NCBI RefSeq assembly: GCF_017833295.1
Contig: NZ_JAFIBW010000001.1
Coordinates: forward strand, 496,001-560,000
Direction: 5' to 3'
Length of the DNA: 64,000 nt
Source: Methylobacterium sp. PvR107
GTDB lineage: Bacteria; Pseudomonadota; Alphaproteobacteria; Rhizobiales; Beijerinckiaceae
Positions 57,210-64,000 of this stretch are shown here, one piece after another. The notes below the pieces were generated by a model. It had not been told where the DNA came from and searched no databases. It saw nothing but the letters and a program-made list of their open reading frames with translations. The translations under genes were made by a program, and so were the position numbers. Each line of letters starts with the position of its first letter. Position 1 is the stretch's first letter.

Positions 57210-58196
57210 TCAGGGCGCCGCTGGAGAGGATGGACGGTTGGCCCCTACGTTTCGCTCCCGGTAGGCCCGGCGGACCGTCGCGACCTGCGCCGGATCCGGC
57301 GTCGTAGCCAGCGGCCCCCAGGAGCGAGCGGAGCGGGCGCGAGCGTAGTGGATCTGTGCCGTCCGGTCCGTCGCATGACCCAGGAAGGCTGCGACTTCTG
57401 CCGGCGGCATGGCCTTCTTCGCACGCGCTCCGGCGACATGGCGGCCAGTGTAGAAAGCGATTGGCCTGCCACGCAGCGACGGGACAGTCGCCGCGGCCTT
57501 GTTGCAAGCCACGGCGAGTTGCCCCCTGGCAGCACGGTAGATTTTGCCCCACGGTTCGCTCGTCAGCGCCGCGGCCAGGGCATCCAGGAAAGTTTGCAAC
57601 TCCGCGATCTTCACTTCAGTCCAAGTAGCGAGATCAAAACGACGCGTCTCCCCGTTTCCGCGACCGTTGGTGCGCTTGGCATTGATCACGACCAAGAAGC
57701 CGTCCTCGATATGTGCGCCCTGCCACTCGGAAGGCCGCAGGCCGAATTCGACCCCATATTGTAGTAACCCTGATGCCAAGGGCGCGTGCCTGTGCGGGGC
57801 GGCAGCGAGGCATCTCACGATGGCGCCAGCCTCCTCCGGCGTCATCGCCTTCCGCTTTCGCGCACTTGTACGGGGTGATCCACCCTCGCGCGGTGCGGGG
57901 CCTTTTGTCTGTTCCAGCTCGTCGAGAGCCAGACGCAACTCCTTATCATCCGGCCGCTTCCGGCACCCAGCCTCCACGACATACGCTAGGGCTGCCTTGT
58001 ACACCCGGATCGTCGCGGGCTCCCATACTCCGTTCTGGCTGAGGAACCACTGGACGACCTCGTTGGTCCGGATCGTGGCGGCTGCGCTCTGAACGTCTAG
58101 CCCGAGCGCATTTCCAGCGGCCGACAACAATCTTTTGGCCGTGGTGCGATAGAATTTCCGGGTGTCGGGAGATTGGGTGATATCAACGGCAAACAT
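57210..58196 (-). CDS. Tyrosine-recombinase-like integrase
   Basis: About 328 residues from ATG 58196, which has GGGGG six bases upstream. The N-terminal SAM-like core-binding part includes VVQWFLSQNGVWEPATIRVY. The catalytic part shows LLQYGVEFGLRPSEWQGAHI (R154), then IAFYTGRHVAGARAKKAMPP (R252) and EVAAFLGHATDRTAQIHYA (H274, Y284). The first His of the H-x-x-R box appears as Tyr, as in some divergent integrases. The protein is expected to integrate or excise the island to its right. Genes from 57.2 to 62.5 kb are all on this strand. Confidence 0.8.
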   Translation of the reverse strand: MFAVDITQSPDTRKFYRTTAKRLLSAAGNALGLDVQSAAATIRTNEVVQWFLSQNGVWEPATIRVYKAALAYVVEAGCRKRPDDKELRLALDELEQTKGPAPREGGSPRTSARKRKAMTPEEAGAIVRCLAAAPHRHAPLASGLLQYGVEFGLRPSEWQGAHIEDGFLVVINAKRTNGRGNGETRRFDLATWTEVKIAELQTFLDALAAALTSEPWGKIYRAARGQLAVACNKAAATVPSLRGRPIAFYTGRHVAGARAKKAMPPAEVAAFLGHATDRTAQIHYARARSARSWGPLATTPDPAQVATVRRAYRERNVGANRPSSPAAP

Positions 58197-58349
58197 GCGA
58201 ACCCCCACGTTAGTGCCAGCGGCAGTAACGGCGGGCAGTAACAGCCCACTTAGCCCGCCGGCCTACGAGCCGCGCCCTCGACTGAGAGCGTGTAGCAGCA
58301 GGCGGGGAAAGCCTGGCAGGCACGCCTGAAAATCGCTAAGTATCTGCTC

Positions 58350-59093
58350 TCAGGCCAAGAGCGACGATAGGACGACTGGATATTGGGCGTATCCACGGTG
58401 ATCCTGGCAGAACGGCTCGCCACCCTCACCGCACACGATCGAGGCTCGTATCCCGCAGGCGTCGTGGCTGCATCGCAGCTGGCTGACCCTCCAGTAGAGC
58501 TGATCCACAAAATGGGTGGCGCGCGGTCGCGCACGACGCTCCTGAGCGGTGGACGACAACTCCCAAACGAACGGCGCACGACGCGGTTTGGTATGGCTCG
58601 GTGTCCAATCGGCAGGTTTCTCGTCAGAGTCGTTGCTTGATGGTTCTGGCGCGTGAGCCGGGAGGATGAGTGGTGCCTCTGCATCGACCTCAGGGTTGTA
58701 CCGACTGTCGGGATAAACGGGTGTGTCCGCCGCGGGCCTAGGACTGTACCGACTGTCAAGACAAACGGGCGTATCCGCCACGGGTCCAGGGCCGTCTAGG
58801 CTCTGGTCAATGTCGTGACGCAGCACCGGCAGCGTCGGTCGCAGGACGCGGACTCGCCGTCCGTCGATATGTGTCCAGGAGCAGTCGAGATAGCCGGCTC
58901 GCCTAAGTTGGCTCAAGCCGTTCTTGGCTGTCGAGAGTTTCACGCCCGTGCGGACGGCGAGCGCCCTGTCGTCCTCCCCCGCTGTACCGGAGGCGATCAG
59001 TTCCGACACGGCCCAAGCCACCGACATGGCACAACGGCGGACATGTGGATCGCGGCGGATTGCACTGCTCCAGGTTGACAGATCCGGTTCCAT
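58350..59093 (-). CDS. HTH protein with C-terminal Cys/His cluster
   Basis: A 247-residue protein of unknown family. The N-terminal ~80 residues look like a winged helix (CAMSVAWAVSELIASGTAGE, RTGVKLSTAKNGLSQLRRAG, YLDCSWTHIDGRRVRVLRPT). The middle holds a 16-residue direct repeat (ADTPVCLDSRYSPRP and ADTPVYPDSRYNPEV). The C-terminus has a likely zinc site (RCSHDACGIRASIVCGEGGE, then PFCQDH). The start is ATG 59093 with GAGGCGGGA upstream. A perfect 18-bp palindrome lies 55-99 bases upstream of its start, and the repeat DNA shares a 13-mer with the palindrome loop. It could be the island's regulator. This is an inference. Confidence 0.6.
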   Translation of the reverse strand: MEPDLSTWSSAIRRDPHVRRCAMSVAWAVSELIASGTAGEDDRALAVRTGVKLSTAKNGLSQLRRAGYLDCSWTHIDGRRVRVLRPTLPVLRHDIDQSLDGPGPVADTPVCLDSRYSPRPAADTPVYPDSRYNPEVDAEAPLILPAHAPEPSSNDSDEKPADWTPSHTKPRRAPFVWELSSTAQERRARPRATHFVDQLYWRVSQLRCSHDACGIRASIVCGEGGEPFCQDHRGYAQYPVVLSSLLA

Positions 59094-59147
59094 TCCCGCC
59101 TCACAAGCACCAGCTGGCTCACCTTAGGGTAGGGAAAGGCGATGCAA

Positions 59148-59192
59148 GAGGCACTCGCCCTGTACCGAGTGTCAGTACAGGGCGAGTGCCTC
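59148..59192. promoter_or_regulatory. Perfect 18-bp inverted repeat with 9-base loop
   Basis: GAGGCACTCGCCCTGTAC (59148-59165) pairs perfectly with 59175-59192 across the loop CGAGTGTCA. It lies between the ATPase stop (59280) and the start of the HTH gene (59093), both minus strand. There is no T tract, so an operator or an RNA stem is as likely as a terminator. The right arm and loop contain a near copy (one mismatch) of a 13-mer present twice inside the HTH gene. Confidence 0.75.
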
Positions 59193-59279
59193 CAAGGTGT
59201 CTGTCGCCGCCCGCGGCCGGGTCGCCTCACCATCCCGCACTGCATCCGCATCGATGGCGGGTCACCGTCGGTCGGGCAG

Positions 59280-61010
59280 TCAGTGCCGCGGGCTCAGCGC
59301 CTCGCGTGCTGTCACCACGGCCTCAACGAGGCGGCTGAGGCGCCGGATCGAGCCGCCCCGCCACCCCCGACGAACGAGAGCGATCTCCTCGCCGTCGAGG
59401 GCTGCCAGGAGACGGGGATCCAGCCCGCGGCTCTCGGCGATCCCGGCCAGGACCGGAGCGACCAGGCTCTCGAGGTGTTCGATCCCGGGTGCCGGCATCT
59501 CCAGCACCCGCAGCCGGTCGCGCAGGGGCCCGGGCAACGGGTCCATCGCGTTGGCGGTGGCGACCCAGCTGACGTGGGAGAGATCGACCTCGGCCTGGAA
59601 AGCCGGATCGGGATAGGCCCGGGCGGTCTCAGCCTCAAGCAGCGGCAGCAGACTGTCCCAGAGGCGCCCGTGATCGCTCCTCGCCGCCGCCTTCTCGAGT
59701 TCGTCGACGAGGATGAGCGGGTTGGCGATGCCGTAGCGCGCGATCGCCATGAGCGGGTGGGCCGGCTCGGACGTCGACCAGCGGCGATCCGTGCCGCCGA
59801 TGCTGGCACCGCTGTCCCGGGTCGCATCGACCCGCCACAACCCGACGGCGAGATGGTGTGCCAGCCGCCCGACCAGCCGGCTCTTGCCCGCGCCGGGGGA
59901 GCCCAGGATCAAGGTTGGACGGAAGGCGACGTCGTTGCGACCGACGAGATCGACGAGGAGACGGTCGACCACGTCGACCGCGTAGGGAAACTCGAAGGCG
60001 AGCGCCGCGCGCAGAGCTGCGAGGTCCGGGACCGGTGCGAGGGGGACAGGGCGTCCGATGATGCCCTCATACCCCCGCGTCACGCTCGACTTGCGATCGG
60101 GGGTGTCCTGAACCTCGGAGACGACGAGGACGTGCCCTTCGGGGATGGATCGGGGAGGCGTTTCAGCCGGGGGGACTGGATGTGGAGGCGAGGCGGCCGT
60201 CGAGGCCTTCAGTTCGCGCAGGCGTTTGTCGCTCCGCTGGAGGGCCCTCTCGGCCGCGCGCCTGCGCCGCCGTTCCCCCTGTTTGGCACTGTCGGCGACG
60301 GACAGGGTCAGCCTCTCGCCGAAACGGGTCAGCCCGGGCACCAGCGGGGCACCGATCATGAACTCGCACGTCCCGCCGCGACTGAGGACGGCCGCCGCGG
60401 CGACGGCGTTGCCGGCGCTGCCCGTAAGGATCAAGAGCGCCTCCCGGAGGGCCTCGTTCCAGGCATCGAGCAGCATCTGGCGCGCCTCCGATCCGGCCAC
60501 GAGGTCGTCGTCATCGACCTTCGAGCCGTGCGCAGGCCCCAGGCCGATCGCCGTCTGTACCTCCGCGATCGCCGGCAACTTCAACGGAAGATCCGACAGC
60601 GCCTCGAACTCGAGCCACAGTGGCAGAGCTAATCGCGCGCTCGCATCTGCGTCGTCCACCGTACAGGATAACAGGGTCACGAGGTCGGCTAGGGACCGTG
60701 CGGCCGGCCGATCCCACGCGACGGCGTGATGATCGAGGAACTGCGTCAAGGCGTGACGGGCGAGGACGGGGCTTGGGTCGCTCGGGGATGGATCGTTGCC
60801 GGCGTCGGCGTTGCCGCTCCAGGCGCGAGCCAGGGCGGCAGCTTCCGGTACGAGCGCGACGATGTCTAGAACCAAGTTCTGCCGCGCGGCCGGGATCCGC
60901 AGGCCGGTGTCGAGACAGGTGCGCAGCCGTCGTGGAAAGAGGGGCAGCACGAGGCGCCGCGCCGCCTCGGCGTCGATCAGGGGAAGGTGCGAGGTCGTGG
61001 AAAAGGCCAT
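59280..61010 (-). CDS. Lon-like AAA+ ATPase
   Basis: A 576-residue protein. The N-terminal half is unassigned and alpha-helical. A basic linker (KQGERRRRRAAERALQRSDK) leads to a C-terminal AAA+ module: Walker A TLILGSPGAGKSRLVGRLAH near residue 368, Walker B PLILVDELEKAA near 430, sensor 1 in SHVSWVATANAMDPLPGPLR near 486, arginine residues in RDRLRVLEM, and sensor 2 in RGGSIRRLSRLVEAVV. The order is like the Lon ATPase domain, but no Ser-Lys protease domain follows. ATG 61010, with GAAGGGG upstream, is the start. It sits 13 bases after the small protein gene and is likely co-translated with it. It may remodel protein-DNA or protein complexes. Confidence 0.8.
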   Translation of the reverse strand: MAFSTTSHLPLIDAEAARRLVLPLFPRRLRTCLDTGLRIPAARQNLVLDIVALVPEAAALARAWSGNADAGNDPSPSDPSPVLARHALTQFLDHHAVAWDRPAARSLADLVTLLSCTVDDADASARLALPLWLEFEALSDLPLKLPAIAEVQTAIGLGPAHGSKVDDDDLVAGSEARQMLLDAWNEALREALLILTGSAGNAVAAAAVLSRGGTCEFMIGAPLVPGLTRFGERLTLSVADSAKQGERRRRRAAERALQRSDKRLRELKASTAASPPHPVPPAETPPRSIPEGHVLVVSEVQDTPDRKSSVTRGYEGIIGRPVPLAPVPDLAALRAALAFEFPYAVDVVDRLLVDLVGRNDVAFRPTLILGSPGAGKSRLVGRLAHHLAVGLWRVDATRDSGASIGGTDRRWSTSEPAHPLMAIARYGIANPLILVDELEKAAARSDHGRLWDSLLPLLEAETARAYPDPAFQAEVDLSHVSWVATANAMDPLPGPLRDRLRVLEMPAPGIEHLESLVAPVLAGIAESRGLDPRLLAALDGEEIALVRRGWRGGSIRRLSRLVEAVVTAREALSPRH

Positions 61011-61023
61011 GACGTCGTCCCCT

Positions 61024-61473
61024 TCAGCGGCCGGGCGCGAGCGTAAGACCGGGCCCCCGGTTGCTCGTGTCATGCCAGGCGTGGGCCAGCATCAGGAGAT
61101 CGAGATCGGCGCGCCGGCGGGCTCGGCGGCCGACGACATGGACGAGCAGGTCGCGGCATGCGGGATCCCCGAGGGCAGCGCAGAGGAGGACCGTCGAGAG
61201 GGCCGGGTCGAGGCGTCCGGGATAGACGACGCCCTCGGCGAGGGTCTCGATCGCCACGCCGATAGCGGCGGCCGGTTCCGCCTCGGTTGCAGCTTTCCAG
61301 CCGGGGAGCGGTAGGGGCGGCGTCGCGACCAGGACGGAGCGCAGACGGTGCTGTGCGGGCAGGTCGAGGGCCGTGGGCGGAAGATGGCGCCACCAGGTCA
61401 GCGGGCGGGCGGACGGCAAGATCGCCGCGGAGGTCCGGGGCTGGTGGGGTCCGGGGGTGAAATCAGGGGTCAT
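61024..61473 (-). CDS. Hypothetical protein in the ATPase/nuclease-like operon
   Basis: A 149-residue protein with no family I recognise. It has a proline-rich start (TPDFTPGPHQPRTSAAILPS), then helical, alanine/leucine-rich sequence (STVLLCAALGDPACRDLLVH), and ends in RGPGLTLAPGR. No membrane segment or cofactor motif is seen. It is 13 bases upstream of the AAA+ gene and about 100 bases downstream of the nuclease-like gene, all on one strand. The context suggests an adaptor or accessory subunit, without direct evidence. Confidence 0.6.
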   Translation of the reverse strand: MTPDFTPGPHQPRTSAAILPSARPLTWWRHLPPTALDLPAQHRLRSVLVATPPLPLPGWKAATEAEPAAAIGVAIETLAEGVVYPGRLDPALSTVLLCAALGDPACRDLLVHVVGRRARRRADLDLLMLAHAWHDTSNRGPGLTLAPGR

Positions 61474-61573
61474 GCAAGCAAGCCTGGCGAGGGCACCGGC
61501 GCGGCGGCGCGCGATGCACGAGGGTTCACGGAAGGGGCGGACGGAGGCGGATCGCGAGTGCGGCCCGCCGGGA

Positions 61574-62467
61574 TCAGGGCGCCAACGCGGTGCGTGGGAA
61601 CGGCGGTGCCGCGTCCGGGAGCGGCTCCAGGGACGCCAGCGCGAGTGCGAGCAGATCCGGGACTTCCGCGTGCAGGCGGGATGTGAGCAGACCGGTCACC
61701 GCCTCGACAGCATCCAGGACCGGTACCCCGAACAGGGCGTCGATGGCCGGACCGCTGACGGAGAGATCGGGCGAGTAGCCGGCCCGTCCGTAGACATCGA
61801 TCAGCACCGCGCGGGCGGTGGCGACGTGGTAGTTCAGGGTCGCCAGGAACGCGATCGCCTGGACCTGGGCGCACCTTAGGATCCACTCGACCTGATGGAC
61901 CTTTCTGGACTCGCTCTTGCCGCCGCCCCGTTTCACCTCGGCGATGAAGGCCCGGTTCTCCTGACGGTCGATCACGATGAGATCGAGCTTGACGGTCTGG
62001 GCGATGGGTCCGGTGAGCGCCACCGACGTCGTAGCCAACTGCGCCATGGTGCCGGTACGGACCAGCTCCTGGGTCGTCGTCGTGATCGGCATTGCGACGT
62101 CACGTAGGACGAAATAGCGATCATCGCGCTCGAGGACGTCCTTCAGCGCTAGTTCGATCAGCGTGCCGTGTCTCTTCACGACCGAGGCCAGCACGGACCC
62201 GATCTGCGACAGACGGGGGCCGAGCAATGGGTCGGAGACGAACACCGCACGCCGAGCATTGGCGACGACGGCGTCGGCGGCAGCCAGCAGCGTGGGCGAG
62301 CAGAATTGCGAATGGGTCGGTCGCGGGAGGCTGGCACCCTCAGCGGCTCCGCTACCGAGGGGGACGGGGATGCGCCCGCTTGGTGCCGGGCGTGACGACG
62401 GGGGAGTGCCCGCGGGCGGTCGATGCCGTCCGCAGTGGGTTGCCGGGTGGGGGATGACGGTATTCAT
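61574..62467 (-). CDS. Protein with PD-(D/E)XK nuclease-like motif
   Basis: About 297 residues from ATG 62467 (MNTVIPHPATHCGRHRPPAG); GTG 62491 is also possible. Near residues 159-178 it has DLIVIDRQENRAFIAEVKRG, that is D followed by hydrophobic residues and E-V-K. This is the core of restriction-endonuclease-like folds (D-x(n)-E-x-K). Before it, helical sequence includes IELALKDVLERDDRYFVLRD; after it, QVEWILRCAQVQAIAFL and ARAVLIDVYGRAGYSP. Relatives include nucleases and inactive DNA-binding proteins, so activity is not assured. It is the first gene of the minus-strand set leading to the AAA+ ATPase. The proline-rich N-terminus is unassigned. Confidence 0.55.
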   Translation of the reverse strand: MNTVIPHPATHCGRHRPPAGTPPSSRPAPSGRIPVPLGSGAAEGASLPRPTHSQFCSPTLLAAADAVVANARRAVFVSDPLLGPRLSQIGSVLASVVKRHGTLIELALKDVLERDDRYFVLRDVAMPITTTTQELVRTGTMAQLATTSVALTGPIAQTVKLDLIVIDRQENRAFIAEVKRGGGKSESRKVHQVEWILRCAQVQAIAFLATLNYHVATARAVLIDVYGRAGYSPDLSVSGPAIDALFGVPVLDAVEAVTGLLTSRLHAEVPDLLALALASLEPLPDAAPPFPRTALAP

Positions 62468-62744
62468 GGTCCGGGTCCGTCCAAGGGACACCCATCCGCA
62501 TGCGCTGACCGATCGAGGGATCGGACGGAGTGCAGGAACACGTCGTGGCGGCTAAGCCTTCGACGTCGTCGGGTGTCGGGATTGCAGGGAGCAAAGGCGA
62601 TCGGCAGCGCGCTTCAGGAGCGCGTGAACGGAAGAGCCTTAGGCGCTCGTGCGGATCGGCAGGACGGGGGAGCGGCGTCGCAGGGACGGCAGACGGTGGG
62701 ATGGTTTCGCCGACGGCGGAATGCCGATAGGGAGGGTCTCAGCC

Positions 62745-62948
62745 ATGGCTCGGTATCTCCTGAGGATACGGGTCGTGGTCAGGCCGGGGCTGGTGCTGCT
62801 AACACCGGTGCCGGCCGCCTCTGCTAAAGGCGACGCGGCAGATCCGACGGCTCTGCCCATACCTAAGGTGGCCTGGGAGCACGGCTTTGAGAAGCGCCTC
62901 GGGGCGACAATCCGCATAACAGTGGAACTTTCCGGCCGATATCATTAA
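62745..62948 (+). CDS. Small hypothetical protein, 67 residues
   Basis: ATG 62745 follows GGGAGGG by eight bases, a strong ribosome binding site, and gives MARYLLRIRVVVRPGLVLLT and onward to LGATIRITVELSGRYH. Basic and hydrophobic N-terminus, possibly a weak membrane or secretion signal. It is divergent from the nuclease-like gene. No family is recognised. Confidence 0.4.
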   Translation: MARYLLRIRVVVRPGLVLLTPVPAASAKGDAADPTALPIPKVAWEHGFEKRLGATIRITVELSGRYH

Positions 62949-63883
62949 CGCGCACCTGGCGAATACCGAAGATCGCTCTCAGGCGAGCTTCGCCGCACGA
63001 CGCGTTCGGTGGGCAAGCAGGAGACCTGAAACCAAAGGTTTCGGGAAGGGCGACCCTCTGACCGCGCCGTCTTCCGATCCTGCTGTCCGCAGGAGCGTGC
63101 TGCCCATAATGTCAAGAAAACGGTTGCTTTCTCGACAGAGGCCAATGACCTCCGCGGGGCTCTCTTGCTCTAGATACTGGTCCTGCAGCTCTGCTCGGAG
63201 ATCGCCGCTTCCTTTCAGGTGGCGGCAATGCTCTTGCCCTGCACTATCTCATCTCAATTTCGCGTAGCGTCCGCACCAGCTGCTCAGAGCTTAGCCTCTG
63301 TTCTTGCTTCATCTTCAGTCCCTCCGGTCTTGACTGATCCTCTCGATCTGTTCGGTCCGAAACAAACCAGCCAAGTAGGGACGTACGCCTCGTGAGCCAT
63401 CAACCCAATCCCGTCCTTGCTCGCCCCCAGAAGGTTTTCTGGATTTCTGGCGCATACCTTCGACGCCGCAATGAAGGTGAGCTCCTGCACCTAATTGACC
63501 AAAATCTGAAAGGTAGCGGAATTGCCTATATCATTAGCGATAGGGACAGCACAGTTTCGCGAAGCAAATAGCGAGTTTAGTGATTTACGAACATTCAGGC
63601 CATAATAACTTGGGAAATCAGAACAATTCAAGCGCATGTCACGTGTAAAAGTAAATTATGATAATTATAACAAACAAGCTAAAACTGAATTAGCAATAAT
63701 CACGCTCTCGCACCAAAAGTATTTAAAATTTTGAGCCTCAGCCTGCGACTGTAATGCTAATTGGCCCACCTCTTGCGATATCCAGACCATTTCTCTCGGA
63801 CTCCGGCCCCGCCGCACTGGATTTCTCGTGCGCTTGAACGATTCCGACGCTGGGTCGTTGAACAGGAACGCAGGAGCGTGACC
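62949..63883. other. Intergenic region in the island, lower GC to the right
   Basis: About 930 bases without a gene I can support. GC falls markedly between 63.5 and 63.8 kb. A 68-codon minus-strand frame (63284-63490) has reasonable composition but a poor start site. The low-GC block precedes the excisionase-like gene and likely holds its promoter. Confidence 0.4.
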
Positions 63884-64000
63884 ATGCAGAGCAAGTGGAT
63901 GACCTTGGCCGAAGTGGCCGCCGACCGGCACTTGACGCTCGCCGAGGCCCAGAATCTGGTCGACGAGACTAACTGTCCGAAGGCCTTCAAGACCAACGGG
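63884..64000 (+). CDS. Excisionase/HTH-like protein, 3' end outside window
   Basis: ATG 63884 follows AGGAG and opens MQSKWMTLAEVAADRHLTLA, reaching the window edge in frame after 39 codons (FKTNG). The beginning (W-M-T-L-A-E-V-A-A-D, then a second helix LTLAEAQNLVDE) fits a MerR/excisionase-type winged helix. Such small proteins accompany tyrosine integrases. Only the first domain is visible, so the call is tentative. Confidence 0.5.
   Translation, partial: MQSKWMTLAEVAADRHLTLAEAQNLVDETNCPKAFKTNG

Noticed and set aside
63284..63490. 68-codon minus-strand frame with reasonable composition
   Set aside because: GTG start without a properly spaced ribosome binding site and no family features; kept only as a remark.
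63665..63931. 88-codon minus-strand frame
   Set aside because: Overlaps the well-supported start of the excisionase-like gene on the other strand and covers an AT-rich non-coding block.

Overview
The window looks like a chromosomal segment of a GC-rich alphaproteobacterium, most plausibly Methylobacterium or a close relative. This rests on the strong GC bias of the right half, the style of the insertion sequences and the surface-glycan gene set. The genus is an inference from familiarity, not a database result. The DNA falls into two compositional halves. Bases 1 to about 33.6 kb are a mosaic of moderate-GC glycan genes in a dense bed of insertion sequences and transposase wreckage. From glmS (33.6 kb) onward the sequence is uniformly GC-rich and almost free of insertion sequences.

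Layout. 1-3.1 kb: the right part of an IS21 element whose end lies inside an IS3 orfB, plus further transposase debris. 3.9-8.1 kb: a 973-residue glycosyltransferase carrying twelve copies of a 37-38-residue repeat, and a hexapeptide acyltransferase. 8.2-11.4 kb: broken IS5 and IS21 remnants and an intact IS256 element with an 8-bp target duplication. 11.5-20.8 kb: a nonulosonate (pseudaminic acid type) island with pseI, a PseH-like GNAT, pseG, a HisF/HisH pair, a methyltransferase and an N-acetyl-sugar amidotransferase, preceded by an oxidoreductase pair. A 136-bp MITE-like element sits between pseI and the GNAT gene. 21.3-24.5 kb: nested remnants of IS630, IS3, IS66, IS5 and IS30-like elements. 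24.7-33.5 kb: a polysaccharide protein, an IS5-family element, a coiled-coil TylF-type methyltransferase and two glycosyltransferases, one with tandem GT-B domains.

33.6-45.8 kb: glmS; a glycan block of two GT61-type paralogs flanking a DegT aminotransferase and a NeuD-type acetyltransferase; an NAD-dependent epimerase; a Nudix hydrolase; a small Cys-rich protein; and a DedA membrane protein. 46.0-49.3 kb: two more glycosyltransferases, the first again carrying the repeat module. 49.6-53.8 kb: an amino-sugar recycling operon of murQ, a SIS-domain deaminase/isomerase and a fused GlcNAc-kinase/NagA protein. 54.0-56.9 kb: two further repeat-module proteins, one of them a tandem GT2 enzyme.

57.2-64 kb: an apparent integrated island read on the minus strand. 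It holds a tyrosine-recombinase-like integrase, an HTH/Cys-rich protein with a perfect 18-bp palindrome upstream, a Lon-like AAA+ ATPase, an unknown protein and a protein with a PD-(D/E)XK-like motif. An excisionase-like gene starts at the right edge on the plus strand.

The main theme is surface-glycan or flagellin-glycan synthesis: making and modifying a nonulosonic acid, assembling glycan with several unusual multi-domain glycosyltransferases, and recycling cell-wall amino sugars. Two candidates for undescribed biology stand out. One is the 38-residue repeat module shared by four glycan-locus proteins. The other is the AAA+/nuclease-like/HTH module next to the integrase.
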